From: JAEUJM01 sp041918615
GTDB taxonomy: Bacteria > Actinomycetota > Acidimicrobiia > Acidimicrobiales > DATDAH01
Reading direction: 5' to 3'
DNA length: 64,000 bases
NCBI GenBank assembly: GCA_041918615.1
Contig: JAYRVH010000081.1
Coordinates: 62,001 to 126,000, forward strand
The notes under the pieces are model-generated. The model ran no database searches. It saw nothing but the letters and a program-made list of their open reading frames with translations, and was not told the origin of the DNA. Shown piece after piece: positions 1-7,809 of this stretch. Position numbers and translations under genes: made by a program. The first letter of the stretch is position 1. The number at the start of each line of letters is the position of its first letter.

Positions 1-1226
1 TGCTCGAGCAGGTACGCGCGACGGTCGGTGGAGGCGCCCGGGTCGTGGAGCTGGGCGGTGAACGGCCGGCCATCGACGAAGTCGGGAACGTCGGCGCCCG
101 CCAGGTCGGCGAAGGTCGACGCCAGGTCGATGTTCCCCACCAGCGCGCCCGAGGTCGTGCCCCTCGGCACGCCGGGCCCCCGGACGATGAGCGGGACGTG
201 CACGTCCTCGTCATAGGCCGTCTGCTTGCCGCCCGACAGGCGGTGCTGGCCGAGGTGGAAGCCGTTGTCCGAGGTGAACACCAGGTAGGTGTCGTCGAGC
301 TGCCCGTTCGCCTCGAGCGTGCCCACCAGGGTCGACAGCTCGCGATCAAACCCCCGGAGCGTCTGGAGCCGCCGCCGGTACCGGCGGTCGTCGTTGGCCC
401 GCGCCTCGGCACCCAGCGGCGGCAGGTCGGCGACCCACGCGGGCAGGGCCGACACGTCGGCCTGGTCGTAGCTCGGGGTCTGCGGGGCCCCGACACCCGC
501 AAACGCGTTCGCGTCCTGCGGGGCGGGTGAGGCCGTCACGTGCGGGGCGTCCACCGACAGCCACAGGAAGAAAGGCTGTCGGGCGTCGGCGGCGCTCGTG
601 GCGAACTCGGCCGCCTCCCGGAGGTAGACGTCGGTGATGTGCTCGTCGGGCGAATCCCCGTGGCGGACGAGTCGGCCGTTCTCGTTGATCGTCTGGGCGA
701 GCCCGCTGCCCGGGCCCCCGCGGACCGGGCTCTGCCACTCGTCCCACCCCGGGGGCAGGTAGGTCGGGCCGGCACCCTGCGGGTAGAAGTTGAGGTACTT
801 GCCGATCAGCGCCGTGCGGTAGCCCGCGGCCTGGAGCCAGGTGGCGATGGTCGACCGCTCGACGCCCAACCGACGCGCGACCGGGAACCCACCGTTGCCT
901 CCCCCGTTCGTGAGCACACCGGTGTTGTGCGCGTACTGACCGCGCATCATCGACACGCGCGACGGGCAGCACAGCGACAGGCTGACGAGGTAGTCGGAGA
1001 ACGACACACCCTGGTCGGTCAGCAGCGAGCGGACGTTGGGCATCACGGCCAGGTCGCCGGTGGCGAGGTCGTCGGTGAGGATGAACAAGATGTTGGGTTG
1101 CCGCGGACCGTCGACCGGCCCCGCACCGGTCGAACCTCCGGACGAGCACGCGCCGACCGCCAGGAGCATCACCATCACGGGCATCACGACCAGAACCGAA
1201 CGCGAGTGGCGGCGCGGCTGCGTCAT
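1..1226 (-). CDS. Sulfatase (type I, lipoprotein), 3' end outside window
   Basis: Likely arylsulfatase-type enzyme hydrolysing sulfate esters outside the membrane. The N terminus has a lipoprotein signal with lipobox LAVGAC (Cys27). The conserved NILFILTDD metal-binding strand starts near residue 45. The formylglycine signature C-C-P-S-R is at residues 86-90, with Cys86 the residue expected to be oxidised. A later SDNGFHLGQH segment fits the family. The ATG at 1226 overlaps the stop of the upstream lipoprotein gene (ATGA), so the two are probably cotranscribed. The C terminus is cut off by the window edge. The sulfated substrate cannot be inferred. Confidence 0.9.
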   Translation of the reverse strand, partial: MTQPRRHSRSVLVVMPVMVMLLAVGACSSGGSTGAGPVDGPRQPNILFILTDDLATGDLAVMPNVRSLLTDQGVSFSDYLVSLSLCCPSRVSMMRGQYAHNTGVLTNGGGNGGFPVARRLGVERSTIATWLQAAGYRTALIGKYLNFYPQGAGPTYLPPGWDEWQSPVRGGPGSGLAQTINENGRLVRHGDSPDEHITDVYLREAAEFATSAADARQPFFLWLSVDAPHVTASPAPQDANAFAGVGAPQTPSYDQADVSALPAWVADLPPLGAEARANDDRRYRRRLQTLRGFDRELSTLVGTLEANGQLDDTYLVFTSDNGFHLGQHRLSGGKQTAYDEDVHVPLIVRGPGVPRGTTSGALVGNIDLASTFADLAGADVPDFVDGRPFTAQLHDPGASTDRRAYLLE

Positions 1227-2023
1227 CCGTCCGCCTCCACTGCCCGGGGGGAGGCCGTCGTCGGCACGGGCAGGGGCGGGAGCTGCATGCCGGGGACCCG
1301 CCGGCCGTCCACCCGCAGGGTGGCCAGCGCCCGCACGAGGGCCTCGGCGTCGGCGGTCGTGAGCGCCTGGGCGATCATCTGGATCTGGCACTTGTCGCCA
1401 TTGTCGGCGAAGGCGGCCATGTACAGCCAGGCCCGATGCTCGCCGTCGCAGTCGACGTACGCCCGGGTCTCGCCGGTGTACCCCCCGTACGAGTACGGCC
1501 TGGCCGGGCGGGCGGTGCAGCCGTCGATCACCGACCGGCCCCGGCGCGGGGGCTGACGGCGGCCGTTCTCCAACGACCCGCCTGCGTTGCCGTCCATGAT
1601 CGCGCTCGGTGGTGCCGGCGCACCCACGAAACGGGCGGCGCCCACACCGACCACCGGCTCGTCCTCGACAGGTGCCTCGAGGTCGGGCCCGACGGTCACG
1701 TTGGTGGGGCCCTTCACGACGGACGCCCACGAGGCCGGGACCGCGACCCGGCTCGCTCGCAGGTCGTCGCACACGACCCGGTACCTGCGGTACGGCGGGG
1801 CGTCGGGCAGCCCGGCCTCTTCGACGAACGCGTCCCGCAGGGCGGTGAGTTGGGCGCTCAGCTCGGGACCGCGTCCCACCCGGGCACCGCAGGCGGCGGG
1901 GGCGATCGTCGCCTGTTCCGCTCCCGTTCCCGGGGCGGGCTCGTCGCGGCACGCCGCGAGCCCGGCGGCGAGCACGCCGAGCAGCGCCAGCACCGCGACG
2001 GTGACACTGGCGCGCCTGGTCAC
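1223..2023 (-). CDS. Hypothetical lipoprotein
   Basis: Not recognised as a named family. The protein starts with a textbook lipoprotein signal (MTRRASVTVAVLALLGVLAA, then GLAAC with the lipidated Cys at about residue 25) and is otherwise soluble. I chose GTG 2023 because it gives the compact signal peptide. A TTG at 2053 would add ten residues. A TATCGT -10-like motif ends 8 nt before GTG 2023. The gene overlaps the sulfatase start by 4 bp, so it may be an envelope partner of the sulfatase. Confidence 0.7.
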   Translation of the reverse strand: MTRRASVTVAVLALLGVLAAGLAACRDEPAPGTGAEQATIAPAACGARVGRGPELSAQLTALRDAFVEEAGLPDAPPYRRYRVVCDDLRASRVAVPASWASVVKGPTNVTVGPDLEAPVEDEPVVGVGAARFVGAPAPPSAIMDGNAGGSLENGRRQPPRRGRSVIDGCTARPARPYSYGGYTGETRAYVDCDGEHRAWLYMAAFADNGDKCQIQMIAQALTTADAEALVRALATLRVDGRRVPGMQLPPLPVPTTASPRAVEADG

Positions 2024-2031
2024 GGGGGCCG

Positions 2032-2109
2032 ACGATAGCGCCGACGACAGCAAGGGGTCGGTCGCCGCCGCCCGCGGGGTTCGCCGCCGCGAGCGGCCCC
2101 TCGTACACT
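2032..2109. promoter_or_regulatory. Divergent promoter pair
   Basis: Minus strand: TATCGT at 2037-2032, 8 nt before GTG 2023. Plus strand: TACACT at 2104-2109, 8 nt before ATG 2118. Both positions fit -10 boxes for leaderless transcripts. Confidence 0.45.
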
Positions 2110-2117
2110 CCGGCGCG

Positions 2118-3551
2118 ATGCGAGGGATCCTGAGCGCCGCCGCCTACGTGCCCTACCGCCGACTCGACCGGGCCGAGATCAGGGCCACGTTCGGGAAGGG
2201 TGGCGGCAAGGGCCACCGCTCGGTTGCCTCGTACGACGAGGACGCCACCACCATGGCCGTGGAGGCCGCCCGACTCGCCCTCCGGGCGGCGCCCGACCAC
2301 CCTGCGGCCACTCCGGACGCGCTCTGGTTCGCCACCAGCGCGCCCCCCTATCTCGACAAGACCAACGCCACCGCGATCCACGCCGCGCTGCGCCTCGACC
2401 GGTCGGTGCCGGCGGCCGACTTCGGCGGCGCGAGCCGGTCCGCGGTGGGTGCCCTGGGGGCGGCCCTCACGGGGGGAACCACCACCCTCGTCTGCAGCGC
2501 CGACCTGCGCTCGGGGGCGCCCACCAGCGCCGACGAGGCCGCCGGGGGCGACGCCGCCGCCGCCCTCCTGGTGGGTGAGGGCGGCGGGGGCACCCTGATC
2601 GCCGAGTACCTGGGCGGGGCATCGGTCACCGAGGAGTTCCTCGACCGGTGGCGCACGCCGGGCGACGCCAACGCCAGGGTGTGGGAAGAGCGCTTCGGCG
2701 AGTCGAGGTACGTGCCCCTGGGGCGCGACGCCTGGGACCATGCCCTGAAGGCCGCCGGGGTCACCGCCGAGCAGGTCGACAGGGTGGCCGTCGTGGGCAC
2801 CCACGGCCGGGCCAACAAGGCGGTCGGGCGCAAGCTGGGCATCGCCGACGGCGCGCTCGCCGACGATTTCGCCGCCACCATCGGCAGCACGGGTGCCGCC
2901 CAGGCGGGCCTGGCCATCGCGGCCATGCTCGAGACCGCCGAGCCCGGCCAGGTGCTGACCCTTCTCTCGCTCGCGGACGGCGCCGATGCCTTCGTCTTCC
3001 GGGCCACCGACGCCCTGGCGACGTGGTCCCCCGCCCGGCCCGTGGCCACGCAGGTGGCGGCCGGCGCGCCCGTGGCGTACGGCACCTTCCTCTCGTGGCG
3101 GGGCGAGGTCGCGGTACAGCCCCCCAACCGGCCCGAGCCCCAGCGGGCCGCCGCCCCCCCGTCGGCCCGGCGGTCCGACTGGAAGTTCGGCTTCGTCGGC
3201 TCGCGCGACCCCTCGGGCGCGCTCAGCCTGCCGCCGGCCCGGGTGTCGTACGCAGACGGGTCCATCGACCAGGGGCACCCCGCGCCCATGGCCGACGTTC
3301 CCGCCACGATCGTCACGTTCACCGTCGACCACCTGGCCTACTCGCCCAGCCCGCCCATCGTGTTCGCGGTCGTCGACTTCGACGGGGGCGGCCGGTTCCC
3401 GGTCGAGCTCACCGACGTCGAGGCGGCCGACCTGGCCATCGGCGACCGGGTGGAGATGACCTTCCGGCGGCTCACCACCGCCGACGGGGTCCACAACTAC
3501 TTCTGGAAGGCCCGCCCCATCCGTGGCGGGGAGGAGGCGCAGTCGACATGA
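2118..3551 (+). CDS. HMG-CoA synthase/KASIII-like thiolase-fold protein fused to OB-fold (DUF35) domain
   Basis: A 477-residue two-domain protein. Residues 1 to about 345 resemble 3-hydroxy-3-methylglutaryl-CoA synthase or KASIII-type condensing enzymes. Residues from about 365 resemble the DUF35 OB-fold that accompanies thiolases in acyl-CoA metabolism, ending in a KARPIRG-like motif. Two usual features are missing: the nucleophile region reads GGASRS without Cys, and no zinc-ribbon Cys pairs precede the OB fold. It may therefore be a structural or scaffolding partner rather than a condensing enzyme. ATG 2118 follows a TACACT motif by 8 nt. Its stop overlaps the micro-ORF at 3548, which in turn overlaps the thiolase. 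Confidence 0.8.
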   Translation: MRGILSAAAYVPYRRLDRAEIRATFGKGGGKGHRSVASYDEDATTMAVEAARLALRAAPDHPAATPDALWFATSAPPYLDKTNATAIHAALRLDRSVPAADFGGASRSAVGALGAALTGGTTTLVCSADLRSGAPTSADEAAGGDAAAALLVGEGGGGTLIAEYLGGASVTEEFLDRWRTPGDANARVWEERFGESRYVPLGRDAWDHALKAAGVTAEQVDRVAVVGTHGRANKAVGRKLGIADGALADDFAATIGSTGAAQAGLAIAAMLETAEPGQVLTLLSLADGADAFVFRATDALATWSPARPVATQVAAGAPVAYGTFLSWRGEVAVQPPNRPEPQRAAAPPSARRSDWKFGFVGSRDPSGALSLPPARVSYADGSIDQGHPAPMADVPATIVTFTVDHLAYSPSPPIVFAVVDFDGGGRFPVELTDVEAADLAIGDRVEMTFRRLTTADGVHNYFWKARPIRGGEEAQST

Positions 3552-3637
3552 GCCCGAGGGACGAGAGCGGGGACCCCGGCCAGCGTGGCCTGAACGCAGA
3601 ACGAGCGGCCCGGAGCAGCCGAGAGCGGAAGACATGA
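3548..3637 (+). CDS. 29-residue micro-ORF coupling two genes
   Basis: ATG 3548 overlaps the stop of the preceding gene (ATGA), and the TGA at 3635-3637 overlaps ATG 3634 of the thiolase (ATGA). The predicted peptide is Arg/Glu-rich and ends AERAARSSRERKT. This resembles the ARAARERSEQER tail encoded by the 56-bp repeats at 49393-49672 and 10351-10406. It probably acts as a translational coupler rather than a functional protein. No expression evidence is available. Confidence 0.4.
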   Translation: MSPRDESGDPGQRGLNAERAARSSRERKT

Positions 3638-4830
3638 GCTCGAACGGGATCAAGGACCGGGTGGCCATCGTCGCCATGGGCTGCACCGACTTCGGCGAGC
3701 ACTGGGACCGCAGCGCCGACGACCTGATCATCGACGCCGCCGGCCAGGCCCTCTCCGGTGCCGGGGTCACGAGCGACGACATCGACGCCTACTGGTTCGG
3801 CACCGCCACCACGGCCATGAGCGGCATCGCCCTCGCCCAGGCCCTGAAGCTGCAGGCCAAGCCCGTCACGCGGGTCGAGAACTACTGCGCAACCGGGTCC
3901 GAGGCGCTGCGGAACGCCTGCTACGCGGTCGCGTCCGGCGCCTACGACTCGGCCCTCGCGCTCGGTGTCGAGAAGGTGAAGGACGGCGGCTACCAGGGCC
4001 TCAACGCGCCCCCCATCCCCACCGACGGCACCCAGCGCACGCTGACCGCGGCCGCCATGTTCAGCCTGGTCGCGCCCGCCTACGCCGACAAGTACGGCGT
4101 GACCGACGACGAGCTGCGCGAGGTCCTGGCCCGGATCGCGGCCAAGAACCACCGCAACGGTGCCCGAAACCCCCGCGCCCAGTTCCGTCGCGAGGTGTCG
4201 ATCGAGACGATCTGCAACGCGCCCGCGGTCGCCGGTCGCCTCGGTCTGTTCGACTGCGCCGGCGTGGCCGACGGTGCCGCCGCCGCCATCGTGGTGCGGG
4301 CCGAGGACGCCCACCGCTACACCGACAAGCCCCTGTACGTGAAGGCGCTCTCGTTCGTGGCCGGCAACGGCAGCGGCAACGCGGACGTCGACTACGACTA
4401 CACCACCTTCCCCGAGGTGGTGCAGGCGGTCACCGACGCGTACGCCCAGGCCGGCGTCACCGACCCCCGGGCCCAGATCGCCATGGCCGAGGTGCACGAC
4501 TGCTTCACCCCCACCGAGCTGGTGCTGATGGAAGACCTGGGCTTCTGCGAGCGCGGCACCGCTTGGAAGGAGGAACTGGCGGGCACCTTCGACCTAGACG
4601 GCGACCTGCCCGTGAACCCCGACGGCGGCCTCAAGAGCTTCGGCCACCCCGTGGGCGCGTCGGGCCTGCGCATGCACTTCGAGCACTGGCTTCAGTTCCG
4701 GGGCGAGGCCCCACCCGACCGCCAGGTGGCCACGGTCGCCGATCGCAGGCTCGGCCTCGTGCAGAACCTGGGCGGCTACCCGGGCGAGATGCTCTGCTTC
4801 GCCTCGATCCTCGGCCCCGAGCCGGGATAG
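3634..4830 (+). CDS. Thiolase / acetyl-CoA acetyltransferase family (SCP-x type)
   Basis: A 398-residue thiolase-fold enzyme of the lipid-transfer/SCP-x subgroup, expected to cleave or form C-C bonds in acyl-CoA substrates. The nucleophile region ENYCATGSEA lies near residue 90. EVHDCFTPTE lies near 290 and the GGLKSFGHPVGASG catalytic loop near 330. Start ATG 3634 is preceded by GAGCGGAAG as ribosome binding site, inside the micro-ORF. Pairing with a DUF35-containing partner is typical of actinobacterial lipid or steroid side-chain thiolases. The exact substrate is unknown. Confidence 0.88.
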   Translation: MSSNGIKDRVAIVAMGCTDFGEHWDRSADDLIIDAAGQALSGAGVTSDDIDAYWFGTATTAMSGIALAQALKLQAKPVTRVENYCATGSEALRNACYAVASGAYDSALALGVEKVKDGGYQGLNAPPIPTDGTQRTLTAAAMFSLVAPAYADKYGVTDDELREVLARIAAKNHRNGARNPRAQFRREVSIETICNAPAVAGRLGLFDCAGVADGAAAAIVVRAEDAHRYTDKPLYVKALSFVAGNGSGNADVDYDYTTFPEVVQAVTDAYAQAGVTDPRAQIAMAEVHDCFTPTELVLMEDLGFCERGTAWKEELAGTFDLDGDLPVNPDGGLKSFGHPVGASGLRMHFEHWLQFRGEAPPDRQVATVADRRLGLVQNLGGYPGEMLCFASILGPEPG

Positions 4831-4858
4831 GCCATCGTCGGCCCAGTAGACTAAGTCC

Positions 4859-5116
4859 ATGACCAAGTCGGTTGTCCCACCCGTTCGGGTCGAGGTCGGC
4901 GTGCACGAGGCGAAGACGCACCTCTCCCGCCTGCTCGATCGGGTCACCGCCGGCGAAGAGGTCGTGATCACCCGGCGGGGCACCCCGGTGGCCTGCCTCG
5001 TGCGACCGCCCGGGCAACAGGAGCGCCAGTTCGGCGTCGACCGGGGCCGCTTCACCGTCCCCGACGCCTTCGACGAGCCCCTGCCCGACGACGTGCTCGC
5101 CGAGTTCGAGCGGTGA
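4859..5116 (+). CDS. Antitoxin, Phd/YefM family
   Basis: An 85-residue antitoxin. The N-terminal half (VGVHEAKTHLSRLLDRVTAGEEVVITRRGTP split across about residues 13-44) is the Phd/YefM DNA-binding and dimerisation fold. The acidic C terminus would wrap the toxin. ATG 4859 lies 6 nt after a TAGACT -10-like motif (4847-4852), suggesting a leaderless start. The stop overlaps the PIN toxin start (GTGA), giving a classical antitoxin-first operon, presumably autorepressed. Confidence 0.9.
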   Translation: MTKSVVPPVRVEVGVHEAKTHLSRLLDRVTAGEEVVITRRGTPVACLVRPPGQQERQFGVDRGRFTVPDAFDEPLPDDVLAEFER

Positions 5117-5502
5117 GGCTGCTGCTCGACACCCACGTCTTCCTGTGGCTCCAGACCGAGCCCGAGCGTCTCGGCCCCGCCCTCTCGACGATCAGTGACC
5201 CCGGCAACGAGCTCCTCCTCTCGGCGGCCAGCTCCTGGGAGATCGCCATCAAGCACGGCCTCGGTCGCCTCGACCTCCCGGAGCCGCCGGCGAGCTACGT
5301 CCCCGACCGCATGGCCAGGATGGGCGCCACCCCGCTCGCCGTCGAGCACCCGCACGTGCTCACGGTCGCCGACCTCCCCCCTGTGCATCGCGATCCCTTC
5401 GACCGGCTGCTCGTGGCGCAGGCCCGACTGCTGGGGCTGGGGCTCGTCACCGCCGACCCGGTGTTCGCCCGCTACGACGTCGACGTCATCGCGGTGCCAT
5501 GA
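5113..5502 (+). CDS. vapC: PIN-domain ribonuclease toxin VapC
   Basis: A 129-residue PIN domain. The first acidic residue is in LLLDTHVFLW, a conserved Glu is in SSWEIAIK, and later acidic residues occur in HRDPFDRLLVAQA and VTADPVF, together forming the metal-binding RNase site. The GTG start overlaps the antitoxin stop by 4 bp. Pairing with a Phd-type rather than VapB-type antitoxin is common for this DTHVFLW subgroup. Confidence 0.92.
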   Translation: MRLLLDTHVFLWLQTEPERLGPALSTISDPGNELLLSAASSWEIAIKHGLGRLDLPEPPASYVPDRMARMGATPLAVEHPHVLTVADLPPVHRDPFDRLLVAQARLLGLGLVTADPVFARYDVDVIAVP

Positions 5503-5610
5503 GCGGCGCAACACCACCGCCCTTGCGCGGGGTCGCGCCCGTGCCGGGGCACGAGCGCCCGTGACCGGGAGAACCGCCCGTTGACCCCCCGCCTGGGTCA
5601 GAATGCGGGT

Positions 5611-6342
5611 ATGTCGCCGACCGCCGATCCGCCGCCACCCCGTGAGGTCGTCCGCTACGGGCCCGACATCCCCGACGAGGACGAACTGCGCCTGCTCGGG
5701 TCGGTGGCCGACAAGCGGGTCCTCGTGCTCGGGCTGCACAGCCCCCGGTCGTGCATCGCCCTCGCGCAGCAGGGGGCCAAGGTCATCGTGGTCGACCCCG
5801 ACCGCGACCAGCTCGAGCGGGGCCGGGTGGCCGTCGAGCGGGCCGAGGCCAAAGCCGAGTTCCGCCAGGCCGACCTCGCCAGCCTCGCTCTCCTGCCCGG
5901 CGACTCGTTCGACCTGGTGCTCAGCATCTACACCCTCGCGGCCGTCGACGACCTCAACCGGGTGTTCCGCCAGGTCCACCGGGTGCTGAAGGCCGACATG
6001 GCCCTCGTCGTCTCGCTTCCCCACCCCGCCTACGCCATGCTCGATCACACGTCGACCAACCCCGTCCGGGTGGCCCGGCCCTACGGCAGCAACGCGGCCG
6101 ACGACTGGCGCCCACCCGCCGCTCCCCCGTCCCTGTCGACACCCGCCTCGACGCCCGCCGCGGCCCACCGCACCTATGCCCCCAGCGACGCCTTCACGGC
6201 CATGCACCGGGCCAAGTTCCGCCTCGACGGCCTGCTCGAACCCCCCGTCAACCCCACCGGGCCACGCAGCAACCAGTGGAGCGAGCTGATGGCGTGGGTG
6301 CCGCCCACCCTCATCCTCCGGGCCCGCAAAGAAGGCATCTGA
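5611..6342 (+). CDS. Class I SAM-dependent methyltransferase
   Basis: A 243-residue methyltransferase. The SAM-binding glycine motif is modified to VLVLGLHSPRS (about residues 32-42), followed by an acidic strand end in VIVVDPDRDQ. Motif IV-like FDLVLSIYTLAAVDD precedes the FRQVHRVLKADM segment. Substrate unknown. ATG 5611 follows a CAGAAT -10-like motif by 6 nt. An in-frame TTG at 5581 is the longer alternative. Confidence 0.75.
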   Translation: MSPTADPPPPREVVRYGPDIPDEDELRLLGSVADKRVLVLGLHSPRSCIALAQQGAKVIVVDPDRDQLERGRVAVERAEAKAEFRQADLASLALLPGDSFDLVLSIYTLAAVDDLNRVFRQVHRVLKADMALVVSLPHPAYAMLDHTSTNPVRVARPYGSNAADDWRPPAAPPSLSTPASTPAAAHRTYAPSDAFTAMHRAKFRLDGLLEPPVNPTGPRSNQWSELMAWVPPTLILRARKEGI

Positions 6343-6354
6343 CCTCACCGGACC

Positions 6355-6698
6355 CTACGGGTTCCTGGGTTTGCCTTGCCCTCCGGTGGAGAGGTTGGCA
6401 GATCTCTGGTACCCGGACCGCGGAGATCGGGAACCTGACCGGACGCAATGCACTGCCCGGCGAAGGAGCACGCCGGCGGACCCTGAGACGGCGGGTTCGG
6501 CCTTCTTGATGCGGTCGATCGTTAGGCTGACGGTGGTGGGTTCGTCGACCACGGAGCCCGTGAGCTCTGGGGTGAGGGCCACGACCACGTGGACGTGTCC
6601 GGGCGGTCCGTAGACCTCCTGCACCGTTCCCCGCACCTCGTCGATCCCCCCCAGAGGAAGTCGACCTCTTCGCCGAACGAGAACTTCGGCTTGGTCAT
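6355..6698 (-). pseudogene. Small gene with frameshift in a G run
   Basis: From ATG 6698 the frame reads MTKPKFSFGEEVDFLWGG. The plausible continuation (IDEVRGTVQEVYGPPGHVHV) is in another frame. The switch falls in a seven-G run near 6650, so one indel would restore a small protein ending with SLTIDRIKKAEP. Its ATG overlaps the stop of the HEPN-like remnant (ATGA), so the two were once an operon. Function not recognised. A sequencing error in the homopolymer is possible. Confidence 0.45.
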
Positions 6699-7036
6699 GG
6701 TCGGGGGACCTCACCAGGGTTGCGGATGTTGAGAACGTCGGCGAGCTTCCTCGCCACTACATCGTCGATGGTGTCGACGATGCTGTCGAGCATCGTGCGG
6801 TAATTGGTGTAGGACCACTTGGTCCCGGCGATTCCGCCACGGGTGAGCATCGCGGCAACCTCACCTTCGTTGCCGTGGCCGATGGCATTTCGGAGGTCAA
6901 CGAGTAGGTCGAGGCGCGTCAGGGCGGCGTCCGAGCTCGTGTCCGCTGCTTTGAAGGCAGGCGAGGTCGATCCCGAGCCTGCCGAAGTCGCTGCCCAACG
7001 ACTCGGCCCTCGGAATCGCTGCGTCGAGCTTCCGAC
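6695..7036 (-). pseudogene. Remnant of HEPN-like protein
   Basis: The C-terminal part has RLDLLVDLRNAIGHGNEGEV, close to the R-x4-6-H pattern of HEPN-type RNase/nucleotidyltransferase partner domains, and ends VARKLADVLNIRNPGEVPRP. The upstream segment (KLDAAIPRAESLGSDFGRLG) is in a different frame, giving a one-base shift near 6960. No start is left because the neighbouring hydrolase ends at 7096. It reads as a truncated, frameshifted accessory or defence gene. The family assignment is tentative. Confidence 0.4.
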
Positions 7037-7095
7037 CCCGCACCCGGGCCGCCGCCCCGCTCGACGCCGCACCACCTGGGATGAGGGTGCGCTGA

Positions 7096-7709
7096 TCAGC
7101 GGTGCTGGCGGAACCAGGCCACGGTGCGGGACCAGGCGTCGGGTAGCGCACCACCTCGGTGGGTTGGCTCGACGTGGCCGCGGCGGCGCGCAACCGTTCG
7201 ACATCGTCCATCGGGATGCCTTCGTCGAGGTCGCCGAACAGGCCCAGCCACGGTGCTCGCAGGTGGGGCGCCTCATCGATGAGCAGGGCGAACCCGAAAC
7301 GTCCGGCGGTCAGCCCTCCGCCGTAGAAGGTGACGGCGGCACCGACGTCTCGCCGGGTGGCCACGACCAGCGCCACGGTGCCGCCCAAGCAGAAGCCGAC
7401 GATGCCCACCCGGTCCGTCGGAATGCCGACACCAGCCAGGTGGTCGAGGGCGGCGTCGACGTCGTGGAGGACGGCATCGGCGGTGAGCACGCCGAAGTAG
7501 GGCACCACCGGCGAAAGGTCGTCGTAGCCCAGCTCCGGGTCGCCGGTACGGTGGAACAGGTGCGGTGCCACCGCCAGCCAACCCTCGGCGGCGAAGCGGT
7601 GGGTGACGTCGTCGATGTGGTCGTTGACGCCGAAGGTCTCCTGGATGACCACGATCCCGCCGGCCGGGTCGCCGGACGGTTCGTGAACGGTCAGTGGCGT
7701 CCCGGCCAT
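7096..7709 (-). pseudogene. Dienelactone hydrolase with internal deletion
   Basis: An alpha/beta hydrolase of the dienelactone hydrolase family. VIQETFGVNDHIDDVTHRFA lies near residue 20, the nucleophile motif GFCLGG (catalytic Cys) near 109, and the Asp region GLFGDLDEGIP near 160. After EVVRYP the frame is lost. The normal C terminus (AWSRTVAWFRQHR, stop at 7096) follows at once in another frame. The segment that should carry the catalytic His (GHGF-type loop) is missing. ATG 7709 follows TAGGGT (7721-7716) by 6 nt. The gene is probably inactive unless the assembly collapsed here. Confidence 0.7.
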
Positions 7710-7809
7710 GGGCGCACCCTACGACGCGTCTGCGGACCGAACCGTGCTGCGCCTGTGCCGCACTCCCACCCTGCGCCAGAGCCGTTCGCGTCGTCGACGA
7801 CCGGAGGGC

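Noticed and set aside
5581..5611. TTG 5581 as methyltransferase start
   Set aside because: It adds a non-conserved leader and lies upstream of the -10-like motif; ATG 5611 is simpler.
4594..6348. 584-codon minus-strand open frame
   Set aside because: It covers the thiolase end, the toxin-antitoxin pair and the methyltransferase in antisense, with no recognisable domain.
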